This document shows, piece after piece, positions 33,401 to 41,446 of a stretch of 64,000 bases of DNA. Positions within the stretch are counted from its first letter, which is position 1. The number at the start of each line of letters is the position of its first letter. Origin of the DNA: a virus; the IMG/VR virus record IMGVR_UViG_3300020179_000026, positions 1 to 64,000 of that record. One strand, given 5' to 3'. The notes beneath the pieces were generated by a model. The model saw only the letters and a list, made by a program, of their open reading frames with translations, ran no database searches and was not told the DNA's origin. Made by a program: the position numbers and the translations under genes.

Positions 33401-34238
33401 AAAAATTGTTATGGGATAAATTTGAATAATTTTCAGTATAGTTTAAATTTGGTGTTTCATTCCTAGAAGGAAATTTTGAAATGTCCAGGGAAGCAAAAAG
33501 AAAAATTGGAGTTTCTGATGTTAAATTTTTTGGAAATTGATCAACATAATAAACTGTTGTAGTTCCACTAGTTCCTGCCAAAGTGCTTCCTGGGTAGGGG
33601 TATGACGTTTCCACTATTTGATTATTTGAAATGTACACATAAATTGGATCTGCGGTTGTAGTTGCTGAGCTTAAGATTCCGAATCTATTGTCTCTTTTTT
33701 GAACAAAGAAAAAATAAGACTGTAAATGTGCCCAAGGGTCTTTGATATAATTTTCGATCTGAAGATAGTCTGACTTGCTCCCACTTGCATAAAAATTTAA
33801 CGTGTATCCTGTGGCAGAAACTGAGGGATATGACTGCCATGAGTTGAATCTTGAAAATTCAATTGCATCTGAAACTTGACCACTTTTTATTGAAGATATT
33901 TTTTCATTATCTAAATATGAAGATTGCAGATAATCACCTATATAATTAAAAGCTGTTACCTGAAATGTTTGACAAGCCTGCATCGCATCTCCTGCGCTTG
34001 TAAAAGCATAAAATGTAACATCATATGTCCCCGGCCAAGAATAATAATGTGTGGTGCTAAGACTTGTTGAAACCGTGCCATCTCCTAAATTCCAAAAACC
34101 TTTTTTGTCGCTTATGAACAGATTGTTTGATGACAATGATGCTACAAAAGTTAAAGGAGTTACATCAAGCGTATAAGTGCTTAAAGATTCCAAACCCGTG
34201 AAGTTTTTTACGCTTATATTGATATAGGTGCATGTCAT
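30465..34238 (-). CDS. Giant virion protein with PKD, cupredoxin and NHL-propeller domains
   Basis: A 1257-residue protein. At about 25-97 is a PKD domain (FWNLGDGTVSTSLSTTHYYS, then PGTYDVTFYAF). At about 358-456 is a cupredoxin-like barrel with a full type-1 copper ligand set: GHPFW (His397) and YACQFHNTMQG (Cys443, His446, Met449). At about 595-930 NHL-type propeller blades are visible (DDAVWFADSDRDRILKLKEN; LLIDRDNNLYMTVMTY; LAVDKDQYVYGLF). The C-terminal 300 residues are helical then mixed. It follows gp25 and gp6, so it is probably part of the baseplate periphery or a fibre. Copper binding is untested. Confidence 0.65.
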   Translation of the reverse strand: MTCTYINISVKNFTGLESLSTYTLDVTPLTFVASLSSNNLFISDKKGFWNLGDGTVSTSLSTTHYYSWPGTYDVTFYAFTSAGDAMQACQTFQVTAFNYIGDYLQSSYLDNEKISSIKSGQVSDAIEFSRFNSWQSYPSVSATGYTLNFYASGSKSDYLQIENYIKDPWAHLQSYFFFVQKRDNRFGILSSATTTADPIYVYISNNQIVETSYPYPGSTLAGTSGTTTVYYVDQFPKNLTSETPIFLFASLDISKFPSRNETPNLNYTENYSNLSHNNFSSVVTPVKNRYNPAEVLSITSNGIDGEGYPDETFYINKIKWQNYPVSFLIKLKDTQNYSTKYYPLLTFNKAGGQTSASTIFYVTHAETGSYLVNGISNPSLNLQRGATYIFNINASGHPFWIKTIASTGTGNQYNSGVTNNGGSTGQIIFNVPCDAPSTLYYACQFHNTMQGVLNITGSCTTQDFDLTCNLISVCSQKVIDGIEFYKNNNVKNITRTGGFYAGYFNSPYALENVALTASVTVTDPAFFEKDSPYSWVGQGLDSYSVSITSNQAIASNIYRYNKFRNYDACGDTLALQLTANSTSPTVFAGVLKNPFAIAVSPSEDDAVWFADSDRDRILKLKENGEVIFDIDLSNAPRIDAAGNVVYYNYQGAVSGATPSSIALDGQANAWITLYTSGSCIRIQRDTGYVDAEAYPRYPNVNFSILNSFSAGPIESYLGVPIEIFLEYSTPALSGLYTNESTILPTCIETDLDSNIWVTYSNPLKGYLIKFDTNGNFLAAKEFPTLFSPQQLLIDRDNNLYMTVMTYLNNNSSITNRNDFLYKYASNTGVLDSNYPLSGYSGLGPLAVDKDQYVYGLFNKQDIFRVKTGTDVTTFSVGSGTNLTTEYQSIESLACDTENILWLVHNFDKKIYLYPLNQFTVLNTVDVNRINTDDVNPCNLRAYGDWTGMRWINKYYYNTRTRTITGQSNTFSIYPVSGAYGISKINENFNPIENIKSYILQESLLNKNVLFDQFLGPIVGNKKSQVNSLGKRIYEKITNFVLNNSDLDADELSALQSMESTIGVDLQNYNYPFPPDMQRLINLFSTKLSYFRGSPNQFSSNYDKKQTISNSNYGKNLGAKLSWFTSTVPTSGKIVLYERFGEVYSEGILTNYGVLTNSFLSGSTQVVHLSDVNVTWGWPLVVGDGITGTEVSRYYDIYAYNGGANNLFYNNLIDWTDSKTTINQTNSAYSDWFNTNNIVDSMINYQLSVGLGLLSADN

Positions 34239-34246
34239 ATGCCATG

Positions 34247-36085
34247 TTAGACTGTCTCAACGACAATTTCGATTCTTTTCAAGAAATTGTCTTTATCGAA
34301 AAGATAAGGGAATTGAAAATATTCCATGTTTACGTTTTGTGTGGATACATGAATGTCTTCTTTGTCATACACGCTGTTCCAATAAAGAACACTAATCCCA
34401 TCTGCTTTCAAGATGCGGCCATCCTCTACTAATCTTTCCGTATAAAAAGTTTTTACCCCATCGACTTCTGCTATAGAATTATTCAATAATGTTAAATCAA
34501 TTTTTTGTTGTAATTTAACGTTATTGGAATCAAAGTAATTTTGGAAAATTTTAGTCACAACGCTTTTAATTTCATCGTCATTAACTCGTGAATCGAATCT
34601 TTTAACTATTACAAGTTTAGTTTGTTTATAAATTTCTTTGTCCAGAATTTCTACAGGTAAGGATATTCCTAGATTAAAAGCCATATAAACAGGATCAGAA
34701 TATATGACTTCAGAAGAAGTGAGTTTGATTGGATCGATAAATGACTCGATATATTGTTTCTGGGAATCTGTTACAAAATTATTGTTAACCTTTATGGAAT
34801 TTGCTTTTTGAAGTTTTGGAACCAAATAGCAATAAACATTATTGAAATTGCAGGTGTCAGCAAATGTTACTTGATTATATAAAACTCTGCTTTCGAGTGA
34901 AGGGTATTTTAGCCCCAGATTATACAAATATTTCATGTGACCGTTCAGATATTCCTTGTTATTAACAACCTGAACATCATGAATAATGTTTTTAAATGTG
35001 TTTGAAATATAGCTTTTAAAGTCGTTTGTTGTGATCAAACGATATTGTCTCTTGAAAGTGTTGGGTGCATTTTCCCGAATGTTATTAACAGTTTCAGGTT
35101 CCCCAAATTTTGTTGAAGGGTCTGAATTTGTAAATGTGAGAAAAGCAAACTGACCAGGTGTCATATATGTTATATTTTTATTTTTAGTGTCATTTGTAAC
35201 CGTAGTATAATTGGAGCTGCTGTATTGGAACAAACCGTTTCCATCCAGTGTACCAACTCCGGTTTCACCCGGTGTTCCATCGCTTTGGATATAATACACA
35301 AGCACTTCGTCACCACTGTTTAGCTTTTTACCAGTAACATCATTACCAAATTTTATTTCATATCGGCCATTTTCATTGAAACGTAGTTCATAAATCTCAT
35401 CTTGATTTTCGTAAAGGAAAAGATTAGGCACCTGTGACCATAATTTCCATTTTTGTGTTACTTTGTCTTTCACATAAACATTGATAGTGAAATGATCCAC
35501 AAAAGGGGCATTTCCATTTTGATCCACAAGAACAACACGAAGAATTTCATAAGATTCACCTATGGCTGTATAAATGGGATATTCGACAAATTTTCCTTGA
35601 TATAACAAATTGTTCTTGGACAGTTGGTCAAGATATGTGGTACCCGCCTCTGTTTTTGTGAATGTAATGTCTTCTCGAAATGAATATTGAACACCATTAA
35701 TAATAAAGTAGGCGTATCTGGGAATTGTGTATGTTCCTGTCGGAAGATTTTCACTGGCAATTGCATTAAACGAAAGTAAACTTGTTTGATAGCCTATGGG
35801 TTTATAATCTATCAGTTTAACAATCCGATTCATGTTTTCATACAGTTGTGCCTGAGAAAACAAGCTTTCCGATGATGTTTTGTTGAGATAAAACAAAAGA
35901 ACATGATAACTATATGCAATCACGTCCAGGAAACTGTTGAAATTGCTGCCTTCAAAAATCTGGTCTGTGAACACACCACCCCGGTTAAGCTGATCAAGCA
36001 TCAAGCTCTTTAAACTTTGGGCATCAAACGCAGCATATGCATTCTGCTGCAATGGAAAGTCTGTTTTTGAAATTTCGTTTGCCAT
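34247..36085 (-). CDS. 6: Baseplate wedge protein, gp6-like
   Basis: A 612-residue protein (T4 gp6: 660) of the gp6/GpJ baseplate family. Visible are an N-terminal helical region with SLKSLMLDQLNRGG and SYHVLLFYLNKTSSESLFSQ, a beta-rich centre (YEIKFGNDVTGKKLNSGDEV), NAPNTFKRQYRLITTNDFKS, typical for the middle of gp6, and a C-terminal helical part (KLVIVKRFDSRVNDDEIKSV). gp6 forms the inner ring of the wedges and triggers sheath contraction. It lies immediately after gp25 (2-base gap), an association conserved in contractile systems. Confidence 0.85.
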   Translation of the reverse strand: MANEISKTDFPLQQNAYAAFDAQSLKSLMLDQLNRGGVFTDQIFEGSNFNSFLDVIAYSYHVLLFYLNKTSSESLFSQAQLYENMNRIVKLIDYKPIGYQTSLLSFNAIASENLPTGTYTIPRYAYFIINGVQYSFREDITFTKTEAGTTYLDQLSKNNLLYQGKFVEYPIYTAIGESYEILRVVLVDQNGNAPFVDHFTINVYVKDKVTQKWKLWSQVPNLFLYENQDEIYELRFNENGRYEIKFGNDVTGKKLNSGDEVLVYYIQSDGTPGETGVGTLDGNGLFQYSSSNYTTVTNDTKNKNITYMTPGQFAFLTFTNSDPSTKFGEPETVNNIRENAPNTFKRQYRLITTNDFKSYISNTFKNIIHDVQVVNNKEYLNGHMKYLYNLGLKYPSLESRVLYNQVTFADTCNFNNVYCYLVPKLQKANSIKVNNNFVTDSQKQYIESFIDPIKLTSSEVIYSDPVYMAFNLGISLPVEILDKEIYKQTKLVIVKRFDSRVNDDEIKSVVTKIFQNYFDSNNVKLQQKIDLTLLNNSIAEVDGVKTFYTERLVEDGRILKADGISVLYWNSVYDKEDIHVSTQNVNMEYFQFPYLFDKDNFLKRIEIVVETV

Positions 36086-36087
36086 AA

Positions 36088-36561
36088 TTAGATGAAGTAG
36101 AATCCGCTATCTTTTAAAACTCCCTTAATACTTACGTTGGAAAGATTAAGAGAAGGCACATTTATCCGCATGTTTATTGTATACTGATTTTGATCGTAAT
36201 CTACATTCACATTAATATTTAAAATGGTAACCCTCGGTTCAAACAATTCGGTACCTTCAAAAATAACTTTACCGATCAGTCGGGCATTTGCTTCACTCAG
36301 ATTTGTGAAAACAAATTGCATAAGATTCAAACCATACACAGGGTTTAGAATTTTTTGACCGGGTAATGTTGTAAACAAATTGAAAAGACTGTTTTTTATT
36401 GCATCCAAATCATAGTCACTTTTTAAATCCTTGATTTCCAGCTTTTTATCTAATTCAGTACCACGGGTGTAATTCTTTTCTAAATCAAAATGAATATCTT
36501 TGTAAACATGGTCGTCTACCTTGGGTGGTTGCTGCAGAAAAGATAAGTTTATGGCGGCCAT
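36088..36561 (-). CDS. 25: Baseplate wedge protein, gp25-like
   Basis: A 157-residue protein (T4 gp25: 132) with the GPW/gp25 pattern: KSDYDLDAIKNSLFNLFTTL, then PGQKILNPVYGLNLMQFVF, then EPRVTILNINVNVDYDQNQY. It joins wedges to the sheath and tube. A TAAATA box is 10 bases before the ATG, in a 51-base divergent region shared with the + gene at 36613. Confidence 0.85.
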   Translation of the reverse strand: MAAINLSFLQQPPKVDDHVYKDIHFDLEKNYTRGTELDKKLEIKDLKSDYDLDAIKNSLFNLFTTLPGQKILNPVYGLNLMQFVFTNLSEANARLIGKVIFEGTELFEPRVTILNINVNVDYDQNQYTINMRINVPSLNLSNVSIKGVLKDSGFYFI

Positions 36562-36571
36562 ATTTTATAAA

Positions 36572-36577
36572 TATTTA
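36572..36577 (-). promoter_or_regulatory. Late-promoter box, 10 nt before ATG 36561
   Basis: ATTAAATATTTATA on the minus strand; the same palindromic stretch reads TATAAATATTTAA on the plus strand. Confidence 0.5.
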
Positions 36578-36600
36578 ATATAAAAGTTTGTTTTTAAAGG

Positions 36601-36606
36601 TAAATA
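36601..36606 (+). promoter_or_regulatory. Late-promoter box, 6 nt before ATG 36613
   Basis: TAAATATTCAAGATG on the plus strand. Confidence 0.55.
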
Positions 36607-36612
36607 TTCAAG

Positions 36613-37224
36613 ATGAGAAAATTCAAAGGTTTGTACGAATCATTCATAAGCCGTTACACCCGTGGCGGATTCCTGACTGGAGATATTGTCAAATTCAAAG
36701 ACGGTGCCCTGAAGAATGAATGGTTCCAAAAACAGGGTGGGGCTATTCTAGAAAAAGCCAAACAGTTTGCGGATAGTGGTCTTTTGATGCGGGTGAGTGC
36801 CGTAAAAACCAATCGTCCCAGCGTTCAGCCCGGTTTTGTGGAAGCAAACAACGCAGATGACTTTTATTGTGATGTCACGCTGGAACTGGCCCCCGGACTT
36901 TACAAAGATTTCCTGACTCTTCCTGCTTCCATTCTGGAATACAAGGATTATTACCCCAATCTTCCGGAAGTTCCTGAAGGTTTGAAGCGTCCTAACAACA
37001 GCAACATCAAGCCGGAAGAAATTGAAGAAGAAAAGCAAAAGGGTGCCACTTATTTGAATCCGACCTATCAAACTTCACAGACCGACAAGGGTAACGGCAA
37101 AAATACACCTTCTGAAATTGAGCTTAAAAACTCAAATGTTAAGATTCCTTCCAAACCTGCTGAAGGTTCCAAGAATCCCAGCGTTGCTTCGTACACTTAC
37201 AACTATCTTCCTAAGAACCAATAA
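36613..37224 (+). CDS. Hypothetical 203-aa phage protein
   Basis: The N-terminus reads MRKFKGLYESFISRYTRGGF, then LTGDIVKFKDGALKN; I recall such a start (FK-L-E followed by RGGxLxGDxVK) in proteins of marine T4-like phages, function unknown. The first 120 residues look folded; the rest is Asn/Lys/Pro/Ser-rich and probably disordered. A late box lies 6 bases before the ATG, so a virion or assembly role is likely. Its stop overlaps the end of the convergent clamp-loader gene by 14 bases. Confidence 0.65.
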   Translation: MRKFKGLYESFISRYTRGGFLTGDIVKFKDGALKNEWFQKQGGAILEKAKQFADSGLLMRVSAVKTNRPSVQPGFVEANNADDFYCDVTLELAPGLYKDFLTLPASILEYKDYYPNLPEVPEGLKRPNNSNIKPEEIEEEKQKGATYLNPTYQTSQTDKGNGKNTPSEIELKNSNVKIPSKPAEGSKNPSVASYTYNYLPKNQ

Positions 37225-38146
37225 CCTCCTGTAGTTTACAAATACAGGCAGAAAAGTTGATTTCTTGATCCAGAACCTGTTTGCACCTGTACAAATGCTC
37301 TGATATTTCCAAAAAACACTTCTTTTTCTTTTCATTATCCATATCTGAATAAAAAATAACCTCGCATATTTTCTTTAAAAGATCCGGATAATCGGCATTA
37401 AATGCTTTTTCATTTTCTATAATATATTTTCTTACAAATACAAAATCTTCTTTTGAAAGTTTGTTTAATATATTGGCTGCCACACTTTCAAGATTTTGAA
37501 CATTATCATTCAAATTGATGGAAAGATCCAAGGATGTCTGCAATTCAAATATGATTTTGCGTATGTCCGGATAAAAAGCTTTTACTTTGTTTGAAATTAT
37601 TGCTTTGTTTTTATCATTAATTTCAATTTTTTCGTTCTTAAGAATATTGATGCACCGTTCCAAACAGTTTTTTATGGGAGGATTGTAAACGTTTATTTCT
37701 TGTACTCGACTTCGAATAGGTTCGATTACCCTGCTAATATCATTACAGGTAAAAATAAACCGGTTTGTTTCAGAATATTCCTCCAACATGTTGCGAAGTG
37801 CCCGCATCGCATCCGCCGTAAATCCATCAAATTCGTCCAGTATCACAATCTGAATGGATCCGTTGCTGGGCATGAGCTGCAGGAAATTTTTGATTTCATC
37901 CCGAACCGTGTCAATTCCCCGTGTGTCCGAAGCATTGATATAAAGATAATCACAACCAAGTTCTTTTACTATGATTTTGGCCAAGGATGTTTTTCCCATT
38001 CCTTGTTTTCCATAAAGCAAAAGATGTGGAATGGTTTTCTTTTGCAGACAATTTTTTACAAATTCCCGGGTTTTATTGTCCAAAATGATCTCATCAAGGG
38101 TTTTTGGTCGATATTTTTCAACCCATAGGTTATTTGCAATATTCAT
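37211..38146 (-). CDS. 44: Sliding-clamp loader ATPase, gp44/RFC-small-like
   Basis: A 311-residue AAA+ protein (T4 gp44: 319). WVEKYRPKTLDEII (8-21) is the RFC box. Walker A is GKQGMGKTS (46-54), Walker B VILDEFD (101-107), sensor 1 FTCND (132-136) and the SRC-like motif IRSR (144-147). It loads the sliding clamp on primed DNA during replication. In T4 the same clamp also activates late transcription, which fits the many late promoters here. It stands alone among virion genes, and no TAAATA box is at usable distance, as expected for an early/middle gene. The partner gp62 and the clamp were not found in the window. Confidence 0.9.
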   Translation of the reverse strand: MNIANNLWVEKYRPKTLDEIILDNKTREFVKNCLQKKTIPHLLLYGKQGMGKTSLAKIIVKELGCDYLYINASDTRGIDTVRDEIKNFLQLMPSNGSIQIVILDEFDGFTADAMRALRNMLEEYSETNRFIFTCNDISRVIEPIRSRVQEINVYNPPIKNCLERCINILKNEKIEINDKNKAIISNKVKAFYPDIRKIIFELQTSLDLSINLNDNVQNLESVAANILNKLSKEDFVFVRKYIIENEKAFNADYPDLLKKICEVIFYSDMDNEKKKKCFLEISEHLYRCKQVLDQEINFSACICKLQEVIGS

Positions 38147-38155
38147 GATTGACCG

Positions 38156-38161
38156 TAAATA
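38156..38161 (+). promoter_or_regulatory. Late-promoter box, 8 nt before ATG 38170
   Basis: GTAAATATATATGATATG; supports ATG 38170 over the upstream TTG 38149. The spacer also contains an out-of-frame ATG. Confidence 0.45.
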
Positions 38162-38169
38162 TATATGAT

Positions 38170-38631
38170 ATGGATCAAAAGGTTGAAGTCAAGAATTTAT
38201 TGGATCAATTAAAAGAAGTTCAGGCACTTTCTGAGACACCTCGCAGCCCGGAAACAAGATTGGACAAAGGGGAGGTTGAAGATTTTGTCATACAACAATC
38301 GGCCAGATTGATAAAAGAAACCAACGAACTGATCCTTTCCATGAAGGATTATATAGCTCACAGTCCTGAAAGCAAAGAGATATTGGCAATATCTGAACTT
38401 ATCAAAGCCAGTACTGCCGCCATAGACACCCTCAACAAAATTAATCTGGCCGAAAAGAAAGACAAAACTGCCAAGGAAATAAAGCTCTTGGACATAGCTT
38501 CCAAAAAAGAACTTAAAAACACAAATGATGAAAATCGTGTCACTTTCACACGAGAAGAAATTTTAAAGCAATTGATGCGATCTTCGGTCGGTATAGAAAG
38601 TGTTACCCTGGAAGCTAAGAAATCGGAATAG
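38170..38631 (+). CDS. Possible small terminase subunit (gp16-like)
   Basis: A 153-residue, nearly all-helical protein. The central segment, FVIQQSARLIKETNELILSM and a following SPESKEILAISELIKASTAA, with a lysine-rich KKDKTAKEIK after it, resembles the helical oligomerisation core of T4-like gp16. Small terminases form rings that regulate gp17. The assignment is weak because helical proteins look alike. Another coiled-coil assembly factor is possible. Its stop overlaps the end of the convergent gene at 38615 by 17 bases. Confidence 0.45.
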   Translation: MDQKVEVKNLLDQLKEVQALSETPRSPETRLDKGEVEDFVIQQSARLIKETNELILSMKDYIAHSPESKEILAISELIKASTAAIDTLNKINLAEKKDKTAKEIKLLDIASKKELKNTNDENRVTFTREEILKQLMRSSVGIESVTLEAKKSE

Positions 38632-39469
38632 TGTCTAAAGCAGCTTTGTTTGTGTAGGATGTTAAAATGTCGGCGGCACGGCTTTTTAATTTTGTTTGAT
38701 ATTGCACTTGGCCCTCCACAAGAGTCGTGACAATTGTTGGAGGTATAACCTGAACATTTGTGGATCTGCTATTGGGATTATAATTGGAATAAAATTCCGT
38801 AACTTTGAAAAAATCCTTAAAATCCTGCCGGAGTTTTTGTGTAAGATCATTAACTACTTTCATCATTCTTTGATAATGACCATAGTCCGGTATTAAATTT
38901 TGACCATGAGAAAGTGTATTTTCCGAAACCTTTTCTTGAATATTAAAACCGGCATAGCGAAACAAACTGTTAGCTGCTTTTGAAAAAGCCGAATTTACTA
39001 TTTTTGCATTGTTACTCAGCTGATTTTCCAGTCCAGCCCCATAAATTGAAGGTACCGGAAGATTTTTCATATCCCGATCCGAAAGAAGCTGGGTCGAATT
39101 GTTGGCGTAATTGCTCATTCTTGCTAACGACCCCACGCAATCGGACTGACCCCGGGAATAAATTGAATCACCGCCCATTTCAAATTTTACTTTGTCTTTT
39201 ACCTCAGAAAGAGATGTGTTGTATTGTTTCAACCAATGTGCCGCAAAATCAGCATCTAAATTGGATATGTCTAATTTTTTAAAAAAATTTGTTTTTGCTG
39301 TTATTGGGTCATTCGCATAATCTGTTTTGTTCCATTCAAGAAAAAGATCCAGTTCTTTTGTGCGATTGCCAATAAAATCCAGGTAGTTTGAAGCAGACTG
39401 ATAAAATTCTTTTTTAAAGAAAAGCTGGGCCGATACCATTTCCGGATCAATTGTTTTTATGTTGTTCAT
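38615..39469 (-). CDS. Hypothetical 284-aa baseplate-operon protein
   Basis: A 284-residue helical protein with no recognised family. It is coupled to the upstream hub candidate by an ATGA overlap and is the last gene of the tape measure - gp48-like - gp53 - hub run. Features: an N-terminal helical part (FFKKEFYQSASNYLDF), a central Ser/Asn-rich stretch, and a C-terminal strand-helix pair (TIVTTLVEGQVQYQTKL). It may be a baseplate hub or tail-assembly component; context only. Confidence 0.55.
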   Translation of the reverse strand: MNNIKTIDPEMVSAQLFFKKEFYQSASNYLDFIGNRTKELDLFLEWNKTDYANDPITAKTNFFKKLDISNLDADFAAHWLKQYNTSLSEVKDKVKFEMGGDSIYSRGQSDCVGSLARMSNYANNSTQLLSDRDMKNLPVPSIYGAGLENQLSNNAKIVNSAFSKAANSLFRYAGFNIQEKVSENTLSHGQNLIPDYGHYQRMMKVVNDLTQKLRQDFKDFFKVTEFYSNYNPNSRSTNVQVIPPTIVTTLVEGQVQYQTKLKSRAADILTSYTNKAALDTIPIS

Positions 39470-41076
39470 AGTGTTTTGGCGGTGAATTTAGGATCCTTAT
39501 AATTGTATGTTTTGACGGCAAAAATTTCATTAAAATATTTTTGATCCACAAACACATGCTCACATCGAATTATCAGATATATGCCTAAATTTTTGTCATC
39601 AAAATAGTTGTCCGGAACAGTATTATGCCGCTGTATGCTGATGAATTGACCAGCTTGACGGCTGGTAACACCTTTGGTTCTAAACTTGATACAATTGTTC
39701 AGAAACAATGAAGAATAAAGTATTTCATTGCGCCCAAATGAATATCTTTGTGTTTGACTCTCGCTGCTGATGGTAAAAACATTTTTGATGTTTTGTTGCT
39801 TTGTTCTGTATTGGTTCAGAGCTAAATTAGATGCAGGTGCATTGCCTCCCGATCCTTTTAAATTCCGAACATAATTGTCATAATAAGTTTTAGATGCAGT
39901 ATCCAAACTATTGTTTTCAAAATCTATTCTGAAGGTATTTGTGTTTGAATTATGGCTATGAACCAGGTGTGAAACCAATTCGTTTTGGGAATCTTTTCCG
40001 GAAATATTTGTGAATTCATAACGATTTAAAATGCTGGAATCATTATAACTTACCATGTTTCCGGCAAAATCAGGAATACGGTTTTGAACATCTGATACAG
40101 CAGAATCATCTATCGGCATTCCCAAAAAGAAACTTTCAACAAGTCCCGGACCGGACGACTCAGATAAACCGAATTGACTCAACGAAGGAGAATTAAAAAA
40201 TGCGGTTTTAAACAAATCCTTGAAACTTTCCAGTTTCCATTCATCAGTATATCTTTCTATTCTAAGATAACAATTATCATAATCAGATTCAGGAGAACTA
40301 ACATGATAGCTTAAAATATAATTTAAATCATCAATTGATTTATATTGAGCTGGACTGCTATAAAAAATAGAGCTTCCTCCTTGATCCCATTTTTGGGAAA
40401 ATTTTGGACTATACCCTTCTTCGGCATTGAATGTTTTTTTGATTAAATTTTGAATGGCGATTCCGGTATCTATACCCCGTCCCTGATTGTTCAGCCGGAC
40501 CACATCTTTTTCTTCAATGTAATCAGATGTTGTAAAATAAACTTCCTTTTCCGTCATGATTTGATAAGAAAAATCATGAAAATAAAGTTTTTTATATTTT
40601 TCGTTTAACTTGTCTCCCCGGATGTCTTCGCTTTCATAAACGGAAAAAACAAAACGAAGATTAAAAACTTTTTGATCCTTTTCGTTTATATTTCCTTTTT
40701 TTATGGTCCCCGGGGAAACTTCCGGCATGATGTCAATTATCAGAAAGTCCCGGGCATCGCCCCGATATCGATATCCTTTGGATCCGGTACCACGTTGTGT
40801 TCCATCCATTAATGATGGGGATGAATAAAAATTTGGTTGGAGTGAATTTAAGGATTCTATCACGTCAAACTTATTATCATAAATTAGATATCCTCGGTGA
40901 TAAAACAGATCCAGATTGTCTTCCAGGAATAAAGTTTTGATTGCGGATTGCTTTATACGCACCACATCCAAATCCGGATTAAACAATAATATATTATATT
41001 TGTATAAAATATCATTTATTTGAACAACCTGATCATCATAATTTTGCAGGTTGGTAATCGGCAAAGGAACGCTCAT
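39466..41076 (-). CDS. Putative baseplate hub protein (gp27/gpD-like)
   Basis: A 536-residue protein. The C-terminal part, RQAGQFISIQRHNT followed by KNLGIYLIIRCEHVFVDQKY and FNEIFAVKTY, has the pattern (G-x-F-x-I, then GxYxIxxxxH, then a final strand) seen in tail hub proteins of the gp27 / late-control D fold. The long middle contains an Asn/Ser-rich region. gp27 would form the trimeric torus under the tube that carries the gp5 spike. The gene is coupled to gp53 by ATGA, supporting a baseplate role. Longer than T4 gp27 (391), so an insertion or a different hub subunit is possible. Confidence 0.5.
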   Translation of the reverse strand: MSVPLPITNLQNYDDQVVQINDILYKYNILLFNPDLDVVRIKQSAIKTLFLEDNLDLFYHRGYLIYDNKFDVIESLNSLQPNFYSSPSLMDGTQRGTGSKGYRYRGDARDFLIIDIMPEVSPGTIKKGNINEKDQKVFNLRFVFSVYESEDIRGDKLNEKYKKLYFHDFSYQIMTEKEVYFTTSDYIEEKDVVRLNNQGRGIDTGIAIQNLIKKTFNAEEGYSPKFSQKWDQGGSSIFYSSPAQYKSIDDLNYILSYHVSSPESDYDNCYLRIERYTDEWKLESFKDLFKTAFFNSPSLSQFGLSESSGPGLVESFFLGMPIDDSAVSDVQNRIPDFAGNMVSYNDSSILNRYEFTNISGKDSQNELVSHLVHSHNSNTNTFRIDFENNSLDTASKTYYDNYVRNLKGSGGNAPASNLALNQYRTKQQNIKNVFTISSESQTQRYSFGRNEILYSSLFLNNCIKFRTKGVTSRQAGQFISIQRHNTVPDNYFDDKNLGIYLIIRCEHVFVDQKYFNEIFAVKTYNYKDPKFTAKTL

Positions 41077-41444
41077 AAATTAACGTTTTTTTGAATAATA
41101 TTCAATATGGTTGCCAAATAATTTCTTTTTATTACTTTTAATTCGGTTCCAGGTTCCACAAATTTTATTGGATTGGTGATTTTATTTACAAGACATATGA
41201 ACCACCACAAGTCTATGCTTCCATATTGTTCATAACTTATTGTGGTCCAAGGAACCCTACGATTAACTTTTATTACATAATAAAACTGCTTATCAATTAA
41301 TTCAGGAACAACAATATTATTTAAAATATTATAAAAATAAATAGAATTACCATCTTTATATAATTTAAAAATATTTTCGTATCGGGAAGGATTCAAAGGA
41401 TCCAAATCAGGTATATCATTTTGTTGTTGGCCCAGATCAATCAT
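41073..41444 (-). CDS. 53: Baseplate wedge protein, gp53-like
   Basis: A 123-residue protein matching the gp53 pattern: VKVNRR-type strand, then VPWTTISYEQYGSIDLWWFI, then NKITNPIKFVEPGTELKVI. It includes the W-xx-ISY-x-YG and LWW-xI-xxxN-x-I-xNP core typical of this family and the LysM-like tail. T4 gp53 (196 residues) clamps neighbouring wedges; this version is shorter at the C-terminus. It follows the gp48-like gene with a GGAGG sequence formed by that gene's last codons. Confidence 0.8.
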   Translation of the reverse strand: MIDLGQQQNDIPDLDPLNPSRYENIFKLYKDGNSIYFYNILNNIVVPELIDKQFYYVIKVNRRVPWTTISYEQYGSIDLWWFICLVNKITNPIKFVEPGTELKVIKRNYLATILNIIQKNVNL

Positions 41445-41446
41445 GA

